A stretch of DNA of 64,000 nt, from the NCBI RefSeq assembly GCF_029867415.1, contig NW_026706186.1, positions 49,795 through 113,794 of the forward strand. The letters run 5' to 3'. This DNA is from Vicia villosa (taxonomy: Eukaryota; Streptophyta; Magnoliopsida; Fabales; Fabaceae). Positions 34,191-45,087 of the stretch are shown one piece after another. Position numbers and translations under genes: made by a program. The notes beneath the pieces were generated by a model that ran no database searches, was not told the origin of the DNA, and worked only from the letters and a program-made list of their open reading frames with translations. The number at the start of each line of letters is the position of its first letter. The first letter of the stretch is position 1.

Positions 34191-35852
34191 TGTCATACCC
34201 CAAAATTTTCCCATACTATTTCTCTTGTTCAAATTCAAATCAAAGTACAAAGCTCAAAGGCATCTCTCATAAACTAAGACTCAAAGAAACTAGGGTTTGT
34301 GATTCCCTGAAGAAAATCAATGAATCAAAGGCTCCAAGTTATTTCATATGGTATATGATATTCCAAACTACCTCCATGAAAAAATTCAGGGCCCGAGTCA
34401 AAAGATTGATCACTCAATTGCTCAAAAAGTCAACAGTCGACTAGTTTGACCTAAAAGTCAACTGTGGTCAAAGTATAGTCAAAACTCCTGATTTTTTGTC
34501 AACATCCTTATATTGAAGTATCATTCACCATTTGATCAATAATTGATCATGGTTCATCAAGAAAAGATCAGAAATCAACAATTCCAAAAGTTTCTAAATT
34601 AGGGTTTTCTTAGGAAAAGTCAAACTGAACTTTGACCAGCCATAACTTTCACATGGAACATCAGAAATTTCCCATCTAAAGCTCAATTTGAAGGAATTTG
34701 AATTCTCCACAACTTTGTCTCTCACATGCCAAGTCTAAAAATCCTTCATTTGAGATATATGGACCAAAACATTATAGGTCCTTTTCAAAAGTCAACCAAA
34801 AGTCATTTTTTTTCAAAAGAACGCACAAGGAGCATGGAAAATTATTTTGATATGAGACCAAAAAACTGGTTAGAGGACTCTTCAAGGTTTCTAAAAAGTC
34901 CTAGAACTCCTCTATACCTCAAAAATTGAGGGAGATAGGCCTTGTTAAAGTTGGACAAATTTAAGAAGGAAAATGTGAAGGAAAAGGGTCCAAATTGAAA
35001 TTTTCTGCAAAGGAGCCCAACGTTTTATGGCCCAAACCTGATCCTCAAGTTATCCCAGGCCCCAAACTCAATTCCCACAAATTTTTGATTTTTATATGAT
35101 TTTATATGAATTTTTATCATTTAAAAAAGATAATTAATTGATATAAATCATAAAAAATCAAATATTGGCTTAAAGACTCCATTCCAATCAAATCCAATCA
35201 CCATTTGAACAAAATATCCAATCAAATTTCGTGCACTTGATATTTGGAACAATTAAATTAAATTTTGGACAAAAATAGAAAGATTCAATACCAATTTGCA
35301 ATCAAATTTCTCAAAATCCAATCTCACGGTTTAATAGATATTTGATTCAGGTTATGACCTAAGAACGATCCATTATATATACTGGACAAACCCTGGTGAA
35401 GAGGGGTTGGAATTTTTGCAGTCAAGAGCACCTTAAAGCTTCCAAAATCTCAAGAAGAAGTCAAGTTAGATTTTGGAGATTCGTATACATTTCTTGGGCG
35501 ATTCCAGAGCTACACCAATCATAGCATTCAATCGACGCGTCCAGAATTGCCCTCCTATATTCACGGTTTGCCTAAAAATTTCCTTTGCATCGAATTCATA
35601 TGTGCATACATGTTTAATGTGTTTTGACTGTATATTCGTGATTATTATCATATGTTCATGCGATCTGGGTGCTATAATTAAGTTTTTTTGACGAATCCAA
35701 GAACCTGCCATAGTTAGGGTTCTTGACCTATGATTTAGGATTTTCTGATACGAGTAAAATTAGGAGAATTCATGGGACTCGTTGTGTTCAGGTAGGTTGG
35801 ACGAACACGCTCGCATACTCGCTAACAATTTCTTTTGCTTGTAGGAAGTTTT
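34191..35852 (+). repeat. LTR-D, Ogre-type LTR, left part
   Basis: Starts TGTCATACCCCAAAATTTTCCC. Contains GTCAACTGTGGTCAAAGTAT, GAAGTATCATTCACC and a TATA-like TTATATATAC at 35373-35382. Interrupted at 35852 by Copia-3; the sequence resumes at 51364. Related to, but clearly diverged from, the Ogre-C LTR. No PPT or internal region is visible on its left. Confidence 0.72.
35848..35852 (+). repeat. target site duplication of Copia-3, left
   Basis: GTTTT directly before the LTR start TGTTATAAC; the same five bases follow the right LTR at 51364-51368. Confidence 0.85.
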
Positions 35853-36983
35853 TGTTATAACAAGATTTGTTCTGATCAATATTCTTAGTTTTGATGATAA
35901 CAATGTATATGAATTTTGTATGAGATAATGTGGTACTCTAATACTACGCAATTTCCATTTCAGGAATCACATAAAGGGCATGCACAAAATTAGCGCAAGA
36001 AGCACTGACTCAGAAGGTTCAACATGCAATATCAGAACATGCTCTAGCAAGACATCAGAAGATGGTCAAGCAGAATCAGAACATGGTCTATGAAAGCATC
36101 AGAAGAACTTGAGATCAGAAGTAGAAGCGCTGAATTTCTCATGTATCACGCTAAGAAGCACTTCAAGGTCAGAAGACAAGAAAATGCTTTGCACCAAGCT
36201 GTTTGACTCTGATGATATTCAAACGTTGTTTACACAAACATCAGATCAGAAGAAAGTACAAGATGGCAGGCTACGCTGATTGACAAAAGGAACATTAGAA
36301 GCTATTAAAGGCAACGTCAATAGACACAACGAAAGCAAGGCTCGAGGTAGTTGACAAAAGAGTGAAACATTAAATGCAATGTTGTACGGATAACGCAACG
36401 CATTAAATGCTCCCAACGGTCATCTTCTCAAGCGCCTATAAATAGAAGTTCTGATGAGAAGCTGAATACAACACTTTGCGCATACATACAGAAACGCTGT
36501 CAAATTCAAAAGCTCTCAAACTTCATCTTCAACCTCACTACATTGCTGTTGTAATATCTTAGTGAGATTAAGCTTAAACTTAAGAGAAAATCATAGTTGT
36601 GATAATAGCTTATTAAGAAGCATTGTAACTCTTAAAATAATTTGTTTATATTAATTTGTAAGAACTAGAGTGATCAGGTTGTGATCAGAATACTCTAGAA
36701 AGTCTTAGAGGGTATCTAAGAAGTTTGTTCCTAGAGTGATCAGGTTGTGATCAGAATACTCTAGAAGAATTAGAAGTTATCTAAGTGGAAAACCATTATA
36801 ATCTTGTGTGATTAGTAGATTAAATCCTCAGGTGAGGTAAATCACTCCAAGGGGGTGGACTGGAGTAGTTTAGTTAACAACGAACCAGGATAAAAATCAT
36901 TGTGCAAGTTGTTTTTATCTTACAAGTTTTAAAGCTACACTTATTCAACCCCCCCCCCTTTCTAAGTGTTTTTCTATCCTTCA
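35853..36983 (+). repeat. Copia-3 5' LTR (1131 bp)
   Basis: TGTTATAACAAG..TATCCTTCA. TATA box TATAAATAG at 36437-36445. A duplicated CTAGAGTGATCAGGTTGTGATCAGAATACTCTAGAA block at about 36666 and 36731. A C run at 36951-36958. Confidence 0.9.
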
Positions 36984-36984
36984 A

Positions 36985-36997
36985 TTGGCATCAGAGC
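36985..36997 (+). other. primer binding site of Copia-3
   Basis: TTGGCATCAGAGC, one base off the initiator tRNA-Met site TGGTATCAGAGC, one base after the LTR. Confidence 0.75.
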
Positions 36998-37069
36998 GCA
37001 GGTTCTAAGGTGCAAGCACTTAACCGTGTTTAGAAAAGATTCAGGAAGAGAAAAACGCTTCAGTACAAG

Positions 37070-37927
37070 ATGGCTGGTGAAGATCAAACACATACATCTA
37101 CATCTGGCTCTACTGAGCAACATAATGGAAATGGTAACAATGGTTATACTAGACCGCCAATATTTGATGGTGAAAACTTTGAATACTGGAAAGATAAACT
37201 TGAAAGTTACTTCTTGGTCTAGATGGTGACTTATGGGATATTCTGATGGATGGTTACAAACATCTAGTGAAGGCTAGTGGCGTAAAGCTCACAAGACAAG
37301 AGATGAATGATGATCGAAAGAAGCTATTCAAAAATCATCATAAATGTAGGACTATTTTGCTGAATGCTATCTTTCATGCTGAGTATGAGAAGATATCTAA
37401 CAGGGAAACTTCCTATGATATATATGAGTCATTGAAAATGACCCATGAAGGGAATGCTCAAGTCAAGGACACCAAAGCTCTTGCCTTAATCCAGAAATAT
37501 GAAGCCTTCAAGATGGAGGATGATCAAAATATTGAGAAAATGTTCTCAAGATTTCAAACGCTAACTGTTGGATTAAGAGTTTTGGACAAAGGCTACACCA
37601 AGGCTGATCATGTAAAGTAGATCATCAAAAGTTTGCCCAAAAGATGGGGTCCAATGGTGACTGCATTCAAGATTGCAAAGAATCTGAATGAAGTCTCTTT
37701 GGAAGAGCTAATCAGTGCCTTGAGAAGCCATGAGATAGAGCTGGATGCAAATGAACCTAAGAAGAAAGGTAAGTCTACTGCATTAAAATCTAATTTTAAA
37801 AAATGCACTAACGCTTTTCAGGCTGAAGAATCAGAATCAGAAGAGGAAGATGAACTGTCCATGATCTCCAGAAGGGTAAACCAACTCTAAAAGAGCAAGC
37901 AAAGGAAGTTCAGGAACTTTAGAAGCT
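37070..37927 (+). pseudogene. Copia-3 gag, N-terminal part, broken
   Basis: ATG at 37070. Same capsid family as Copia-1 gag. Lesions: a one-base loss of G near 37216-37218 in the FLGLDGD block, TAG at 37618-37620 in the KADHVK.II block, and TAA at 37888-37890. The frame is then cut by the nested element at 37928. An acidic stretch EESESEEEDE precedes the cut. The zinc knuckle lies 7.2 kb farther on. Confidence 0.88.
37923..37927 (+). repeat. target site duplication of nested element, left
   Basis: AAGCT directly before TGATCGATCACC; the same five bases follow the right LTR at 45088-45092. Confidence 0.9.
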
Positions 37928-39367
37928 TGATCGATCACCATTTCTACTTAATTTCGTCATAAATTTGGCATAAGATCGTCATACTTGGTAACACTTTGTG
38001 GTTGTTTTCATGAGTTTTTTGTTGATTCCTTTAATATTAGTTAATTGCTTGCATTATGTTTTTGTTCCCTTTATCATGTCTTTTTAGATGCTTTTGATCT
38101 CTCTACTTGGTGGTTGTAGGTTAATTCTGGATCAGATAGAAATTGCAAAAGTGTTGGTGTAACAGAAGCTGAAAATCGTGACAGGCGTGTAGTATTTTGA
38201 TCATAACTGGATTTTCGTAACTCGGAATGACGCGGTTCCGGTGGAAAAATTTCGCTAACGAAAAGGGCTACAACTTTGATATTGAAGTCAAAGCCAAAAG
38301 AGGCAGGGTCGGACACGGTCAAACCGTGTCAAGTGACACGACCATGTTCGACCTGCTGAAGAATTTTCCCCAAAAGTGGCAGAAGCTGACACGGTCAGCC
38401 CGTGTCAAGTGACACGGCCGTGTCAGCCTGTGCGGACAGAATTTCTGATTTTCTATGTTTTTACAATTTTAAAGTTCCAGGGGCAATTTGGGTATTCTGG
38501 CTGAAATCTAAAAACCTAGAGGGATTAAAAGAGGATTGAGAGACAAGGAGAAGGGATTTTTGATCGTACGAAAGAATTCCAGAAGAGAGCAAGATAGCGT
38601 TATCAAGGTTGTGGAAGACGAAGAGATTCAACGGTGGAAACCATTGAAGATCAGAGTTCTCCTAATCTTTTGTAAATGTCTAAACTTTCTGATTTTGGTT
38701 TCTTGAATATTATGAGAGGCTAAACCCCCCAATGCCAGGGGGTGTCCCTGATTTGCATTGTAATGACTCTGAATATCGTTGTTCTTTAATCAAGCTTTCA
38801 TATTTTGCAATTTAATTGTTTAATGTTTTTATTGCTTTCTTTGTCGGCAAAACAAGATTGATCCACGGTTAACAATCTGTAGGACTACGGTTGTTAAGGT
38901 TTTTAAACAATTAAATCTTATTGTTATCACCTAGGCCTAGGGATACCGTAAGGTTATTTGAAAAATTCTTGATTATTTACATCTTTGGTTCACAAACCTT
39001 TGTTTCTAAGGACTTAGGCATTAGGATTGCAAACCAAAAGGTTTTCATTAAGGACTTAGGAAAACACCCTTAAGAACAAATAGTTGCATCATATGAACTT
39101 GTTAAAGAGATCTTATTACAGAGTCATTAGAAGGCTGATCATACACCTACCTTGGCATTACTCTAAATTTATACACAAAAGCTATTTTACTTTCAGCTTA
39201 TTTATTTGAATTTTATTATTCCAATATAAAAACCCCATATGCTCTTTTGTTTAATTGACTATTTACAATAATTTATATTTCCTACGCAATTCTCGTGATC
39301 GATACTTGGGGTAAAACCCATTATTACTACATCGGTTAAAATAGTACACTTGCTATTTTTTCGATCA
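37928..39367 (+). repeat. left LTR of the gag-pro-only element
   Basis: TGATCGATCACC..TTTTCGATCA. Holds GACACGG-type repeats at 38314-38430 that can pair with each other. Short frames within it recur in the right LTR and are not genes. Confidence 0.92.
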
Positions 39368-39373
39368 AGTTTT

Positions 39374-39391
39374 TGGCGCCGTTGCCGGGGA
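39374..39391 (+). other. primer binding site of the gag-pro-only element
   Basis: TGGCGCCGTTGCCGGGGA six bases after the LTR. This is the common Athila-type site, complementary to a tRNA-Asp 3' end. Confidence 0.88.
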
Positions 39392-39698
39392 TTGCCAAAA
39401 TATAAGTGATTAATAAGTCAATTGAAATTTTGTTGCTCTGCAACTAAAATTTTATTTTTCAGCAATTTTTATTTTTTTTTCTCTCAACCAATCACTGTCT
39501 AATCTTGTATGCGAGGTAAGGCCTCAGCAGAATTTTGTTTTTTTTGACGCAGAACCAGAAAGATCATTGCGAGCACGACTTTGAGAAGCTAAGCAAAAAA
39601 GACTGACATCAAAAGAAGAATCAATCATAGTTTCAGAATCGGAAAACGAAGAAACACTATCGAGCCCATCCAAGCAGTCAGATTCAGAATCTGAAACT

Positions 39699-42176
39699 AT
39701 GGCAGAGGATCCACCACCTCCTCCAGAAAGACTTTTAGGTGATTATGGAAGGGCGAACGCACCACTTGGCCGAATGACAATCATAAATCAACCGGTCAAT
39801 GTGGCACACTTCCAACTACATCCCTCTACTATTCGCCAGTTGGAAAGCAAGCCCTTTTCAGGAAGAATCAACGAAGATGCAAATAAGCATCTACAGAGAT
39901 TCCTCACCACAACAACATCATTGAAGATCGAAGGCCATTCTGAAGAAGCCAAGAGAATTGTGATGTTTCTTTTCACTTTATCCGAAGATGCGGAAGAATG
40001 GTTTTACTCACTTCCAGCTGGGAGTATCACGACATGGCAAGAGATGGAAAATGCTTTCCTTAATGAGTATTTCCCTTCTTCAGTTTTCATTCGCAAAAGA
40101 TATGACATTATTAATTTCAAACAGAAAGAAGGGGAATCACTTGGAGATGCATATAAAAGGTTTAAGAGGTGTTTGGTTGCATGTCCTACTCATAACATGG
40201 ATCCAACCGAGCAAATGCAAACTTTTGTGAATGGTTTACGAGTCAAGACAAAACAACTCATAGACACTGCTGTCGGTGGCTCAACCAATTTCTCAACAGC
40301 CACTGGTATCAAAAGGATAATAGAAGCAATTGCCGCTAATGAGCATATTGAGTTGTATGATCGCACAATGAACCAACCAGAAGGAAAAATTGATTTAAAG
40401 CTTGCAGATCAGGTTGTTAAAATGGAAGATCAGATTGCGGCTGAGGTAGAAAGAAGACTAAAGAAGATGAATATTGGAGAACAGAAAGTAGCACAGGTTG
40501 AGCCAATCACATCAGTTATGTGTGAAATATGTGGTGGACCGCATTTTGCTATGCATTGTGTGGCAACACAGGAACAGGTTGAACAGATTCATATGTTGAG
40601 GCAGAATAATCCATACGCCAACACATATAATCCAGGATGGAAAAATCATCCTAATTTCGCATGGAAAGACCAACAAGGAAATATTCAAAAGCAGGGACCC
40701 AACCAATATCAATCTCAAGCTCAGCCTCATCAATACATACCTCCACAACAACCACCATACCAGCAACAATTCCAACACCATCCACAACAGTTCCAAACTC
40801 AAGGTCAACAACAATTTCAACAACAGGTACCGAAGAAAGAAGATTGGGAGATCGCTATTGAAAAAATGGCAGCTCAAAACTCTCAATTCCAGGAAGAAAC
40901 TAGGAGCAATCTAAGGAACACCAGCGCTTCAATCAAGAATCTGGAAATTCAAATGAGTCAGATAGCACAACATCTCACTCTACAGGCACAAGGTACCCTT
41001 CCGAGCTCAATTGTGAAAAATCTTAAAAACCAAGAGAATATCAATGCAGTCACAACAAGAAGTCATAAAATACCAGAGTCTGAAGAAAAAAAGGAAATAG
41101 ATGACAACTTGGTAATAGAGGTAGATCTGGAAATAAGAGAGAATGTGAAAGAACCTGAAGTAATGGCACTACCGGGAAAGCCACTTGAAGAGAAAAATAA
41201 AAATGAGGCTAAACCGGTGATTAAATTACCATTCCCCTCTAGAGTAGCCAAGAAGGATTCGAAAGCGAAGGATTTTGAGAAGTTTGCTGCAATGTTCAAA
41301 AAGTTAGAGATTAACTTACCCTTCTTTGAAGCACTGGAGAATATACCTTTGTATAAGAAATTCATGAAAGAAGTGATTTCTAAAAAGAGACCAGTAGGAG
41401 TGGAGCCTGAAGTGGTAACTGAAAAGTGTGGTAGAGTCTCACCAGAAAGGAGGATCCCAATCAAGAAGAAAGACCCTGGAGCAGTGGCAATTCCTTGCAC
41501 TATCATTGACAGATCGTTCAAGAAGGTGTTAATTGATTCTGGTTCTAGTGTAAGTTTAATGCCATTGTCTATCTTCAAAAAGCTTGACATTGGAAAGATA
41601 AGCGAGAGTGAGACCAAATTGAAATTTGCTGATCACACCATTAAGCAGTCATATGGGATAGTTGAAGATGTATTGGTGGAGTTCGGTGAGTTTATCTTTC
41701 CAGTTGACTTCCACATCTTGGACATTCCTGAAGACGAAGAAACTCCTATCCTTCTTGGGAGACCATTTTTGTTGACAAGTCGTTGCAAATTTGACATTGA
41801 GAAAGGGACTCTGACGGTGAAAGCCTTTAATGAAAAAGTAACCTTAAAGATGCTAGAAGTCAAGAAACAAAGTGAAGGTGTACATAATCAAGCTTCTGTT
41901 GGTATGATCGAAAGTGGGGGAGAATACAAAAGCCCTAAACATCTCCAGGAAAAAGTTTCAAGCATAGCTTCTCAGGTAGAACTAGCTCATGTTTCTATCA
42001 AAAGTCCTAAGGTCGCTATAGAAGTTAAGAAGAAAAAGAAAGAAGAAAACCAAGGTGAGAAGATGAAGGTTGAAAGTGAATTAAAGAGAAAAGTGGTCCA
42101 TGCCTTTCATCTTCATGAGTTCTTGGTGGAGAAAGTAACAAGCAACAAGGTTTGGAGAAGGAAATACCCTCCATAA
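39699..42176 (+). CDS. gag-protease polyprotein of the gag-pro-only element, open
   Basis: 825 codons, ATG at 39699, TAA at 42174-42176. Retrotransposon gag capsid domain about residues 60-200 (FLFTLSEDAEEWFYSLP, TTWQEMENAFLNEYFP). Zinc knuckle CEICGGPHFAMHC (C-x2-C-x3-H-x4-C) near residue 277. A Q/P-rich linker and a coiled-coil region follow. Aspartic protease VLIDSGSS near residue 611 with ILLGRPF near 689. It would build particles and mature them, but there is no polymerase or integrase. The same frame is open upstream to a TGA at 39582-39584, so the ancestral gag may have started earlier. No stop or frameshift inside, unlike every other gag here. Confidence 0.9.
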   Translation: MAEDPPPPPERLLGDYGRANAPLGRMTIINQPVNVAHFQLHPSTIRQLESKPFSGRINEDANKHLQRFLTTTTSLKIEGHSEEAKRIVMFLFTLSEDAEEWFYSLPAGSITTWQEMENAFLNEYFPSSVFIRKRYDIINFKQKEGESLGDAYKRFKRCLVACPTHNMDPTEQMQTFVNGLRVKTKQLIDTAVGGSTNFSTATGIKRIIEAIAANEHIELYDRTMNQPEGKIDLKLADQVVKMEDQIAAEVERRLKKMNIGEQKVAQVEPITSVMCEICGGPHFAMHCVATQEQVEQIHMLRQNNPYANTYNPGWKNHPNFAWKDQQGNIQKQGPNQYQSQAQPHQYIPPQQPPYQQQFQHHPQQFQTQGQQQFQQQVPKKEDWEIAIEKMAAQNSQFQEETRSNLRNTSASIKNLEIQMSQIAQHLTLQAQGTLPSSIVKNLKNQENINAVTTRSHKIPESEEKKEIDDNLVIEVDLEIRENVKEPEVMALPGKPLEEKNKNEAKPVIKLPFPSRVAKKDSKAKDFEKFAAMFKKLEINLPFFEALENIPLYKKFMKEVISKKRPVGVEPEVVTEKCGRVSPERRIPIKKKDPGAVAIPCTIIDRSFKKVLIDSGSSVSLMPLSIFKKLDIGKISESETKLKFADHTIKQSYGIVEDVLVEFGEFIFPVDFHILDIPEDEETPILLGRPFLLTSRCKFDIEKGTLTVKAFNEKVTLKMLEVKKQSEGVHNQASVGMIESGGEYKSPKHLQEKVSSIASQVELAHVSIKSPKVAIEVKKKKKEENQGEKMKVESELKRKVVHAFHLHEFLVEKVTSNKVWRRKYPP

Positions 42177-43633
42177 TAAAGGGTAATGGACCGTCGAGCC
42201 ATGCGACATTAAACGAAGCGCTTCGTGGGAGGCAACCCACGGTTTTAATAATTATTTTTTCTGTTTGTTTGTCTTATTTTCAGGAAATAAAAGAGAGCAT
42301 CTCTAGTGGAAGCTAGGAAGTGATCATTGGAATGCAATACCTTTGTAAGCCACCTCTCTGAGGCTGGTTCTAAAACATTGAGGACAATGTTTAGTTCAAG
42401 TGTGGGAGGGGTTCTTTTCAGTTGCTTTTAGTTGATTTCCATTTTTGTGCTTGTTTGTGTGTTATGTTGACATTGTGTTATAGATTGAGTGATGGATGCC
42501 GAATGAATGATGATTGGTAGTTTGTGGATGAAAGGTGCAACCCAAACTTAATCTCTCGAGGTACTTTGGAAGTGGACATAGCCGAAAGTGTCGGACGCAA
42601 CTTGAAGAACTGGACTGAGAAGGTAAGTGGTGAAATCGAGCCGGAAAGGAAGTCACATGACATAAAGGGTGTGTTGAAACTGCAAACTTAGCTTACATGG
42701 TGAGGAACATAAAAAACCAAACACATGTAAAGATCATCATGAGAGTGAAATCAGGTATGACTTTATCTCTCTAATTTTGCGTTTGTCCTGCCGACACAGT
42801 ACAAATATGAAATCACACACTGAGGCACTTGTTTGTTCTCCCCAGAGCCTTTCCGTCCTTCATTTATTTTTGTTTTATCCCTCGTTAAACCCGTTGAGCC
42901 ATTCCCCCTTGTTTGTTTAAATCCACACATGTCATCCTTAACCATAATTCTATCATTTTTGTTTGGCACTTGTGTAATTATTGTTTCTTTTGAACTTGTG
43001 TGAAATTGTAAGTTTGGGGTGGTGCTTAAGAAAATAAAAGGGCAAGTGTGATATGAAAAAAAAAGATAAGAAAAATGTGTAAAGAACAAGAAAAAAAAAA
43101 GAAAAAAATAGTTTGAAACACTTGCCTAAAAAGATTTGAAAGACTCGAACGATGTTGATTACCCGGTAATTAGGTAAAAAGGAGAGTCTAAGAAGAAACC
43201 CCCTCACACAAAACACCACACAAAGACAAGAAAAATAACATAGGTGCTAGTTCATAAATCATTTGCATATCAATCTCTTGTTTATCCTTTCTTCCACCTC
43301 AGCCCCGTTACAACCTAAAAAGTCCTCAAAAGTGTGTGAACTCTTTTTGTGTAGTGAAAGTAGGATGTATGCAAAGTCAAGGGTTGATATTGCATATCGT
43401 AATGTTGAGAGAAAAACACTCTAACCCCGAGAGACAATGTGAGAAGTGTGAAAAGTTTGCAGGTGAAATACACTCTGTTGTGAAGTGTGATGGACAACAA
43501 GGTTCGATAAGTCCAAAAGCTTAATCAAGAAAGGGAAGTAAGTTGCGAAAGACATCGACTATGTTGTGAAAAAGAAAAGTTTAAGGTGATCTCGGTTTGA
43601 TCTCTTGCATCACTTGAGGACAAGCAATGAGAT
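42177..43633 (+). other. 3' untranslated region of the gag-pro-only element
   Basis: Begins with a relic GGACCGTCGAGCCATGCGAC..GGGAGGCAACCC coding the end of an Athila-like polyprotein, with no RT or integrase between it and gag-pro. No gene follows. An A-rich stretch at 43055-43110 and TTGAGGACAAGCAATGAG (43614-43631) near the PPT match the family's usual 3' end. Confidence 0.75.
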
Positions 43634-43646
43634 AAGTTTGGGGTTG
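43634..43646 (+). other. polypurine tract of the gag-pro-only element
   Basis: AAGTTTGGGGTTG immediately before the right LTR, typical of Athila-like elements. Confidence 0.75.
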
Positions 43647-45087
43647 TGATCGGTCACCATTTCTACTTAATTTCGTCATAAATTTGGCATAAGATCGTCA
43701 TACTTGGTAACACTTTGTGGTTGTTTTCATGAGTTTTTCGTTGATTCCTTTAATATTAGTTAATTGCTTGCATTATGTTTTTGTGCCCTTTATCATGTCT
43801 TTTTAGATGCTTTTGATCTCTCTACTTGGTGGTTGTAGGTTAATTCTGGATCAGATGGAAATTGCACAAGTGTTGGTGTAACAGAAGTTGAAAATCGTGA
43901 CAGGCGTGTAGTATTTTGATCATAACTGGAGTTTCGTAACTCGGAATGACGCGGTTCCGGTGGAAAAATTTCGCTAACGAAAAGGGCTACAACTTTGATG
44001 TTGAAGTCAAAGCCAAAAGAGACAGGGTCGGACACGGTCAGACCGTGTCAAGTGACACGGCCGTGTCCGACCTGCTGAAGAATTTTCCCCAAAAGTGGCA
44101 GAAGCTGACACGGTCAGCCCGTGTCAAGTGACACGGCCGTGTCAGCCTGTGCGGACAGAATTTCTGATTTTCTATGTTTTTACAATTTTAAAGTTCCGGG
44201 GGAAATTTGGGTATATCGGCTGAAATCTGAAAACCTAGAGGGATTAAAAGAGGATTGAGAGACAAGGAGAAGGGATTTTTTATCGTACGAAAGAATTCCA
44301 GAAGAGAGCAAGATAGCGTTATCAAGGTTGTGGAAGACGAAGAGATTCAACGGTGGAAACCATTGAAGATCAGAGTTCTCCTAATCTTTTGTAAATGTCT
44401 AAACTTTCTGATTTTGGTTTCTTGAATATTATGAGAGGCTAAACCCCCCAATGCCAGGGGGGTGTCCCTGATTTGCATTGTAATGACTCTGAATATCGTT
44501 GTTCTTTAATCAAGCTATCATATTTTGCAATTTAATTGTTTAATGTTTTTATTGCTTTCTTTGTCGGCAAAACAAGATTGATCCACGGTTAACAATCTGT
44601 AGGACTACGGTTGTTAAGGTTTTTAAACAATTAAATCTTATTGTTATCACCTAGGCCTAGGGATACCGTAAGGTTATTTGAAAAATTCTTGATTATTTAC
44701 ATCTTTGGTTCACAAACCTTTGTTTCTAAGGACTTAGGCATTAGGATTGCAAACCAAAAGGTTTTCACTAAGGACTTAGGAAAACACCCTTAAGAACAAA
44801 TAGTTGCATTATATGAACTTGTTAAAGAGATCTTATTACAGAGTCATTAGAAGGCTGATCATACACCTACCTTGGCATTACTCTAAATTTATACACAAAA
44901 GCTATTTTACTCTCAGCTTATTTATTTGAATTTTATTATTCCAATATAAAAACCCCATATGCTCTTTTGTTTAATTGACTATTTACAATAATTTATATTT
45001 CCTACGCAATCCTCGTGATCGATACTTGGGGTAAAACCCATTATTACTACATCGGTGAAAATAGTACACTTGCTATTTTTTCGATCA
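43647..45087 (+). repeat. right LTR of the gag-pro-only element
   Basis: TGATCGGTCACC..TTTTCGATCA, near-identical to 37928-39367; one extra G in the AGGGGGG run near 44460. Confidence 0.92.

Larger units (their letters stand above)
37928..45087 (+). mobile_element. non-autonomous Athila-like gypsy with gag-pro only (TR-GAG type)
   Basis: 7160 bp with LTRs 37928-39367 and 43647-45087, perfect AAGCT duplication, primer site TGGCGCCGTTGCCGGGGA, an open gag-pro frame of 825 codons and a PPT. Sequence right after the gag-pro stop codes for a GRQPT-type block that in Athila-like elements lies at the end of the polyprotein, so RT, RNase H and integrase appear deleted precisely. By eye the LTRs differ at about 26 positions plus one indel in 1440 bp (near 1.8 percent), so insertion was recent compared with everything around it. 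Confidence 0.9.

Noticed and set aside
33739..34272. 177-codon ORF rich in F, S, L and C, looking like a membrane protein
   Set aside because: Pyrimidine-rich low-complexity DNA reading into LTR-D; no family signature.
38074..38412. Short ORFs on both strands in the left LTR, repeated at 43793-44131
   Set aside because: They occur in both LTR copies and overlap the inverted GACACGG repeats; no domain.
40512..40886. Antisense ORF of 124 codons inside gag-pro
   Set aside because: Leucine-rich shadow of the Q/P-rich linker on the coding strand.
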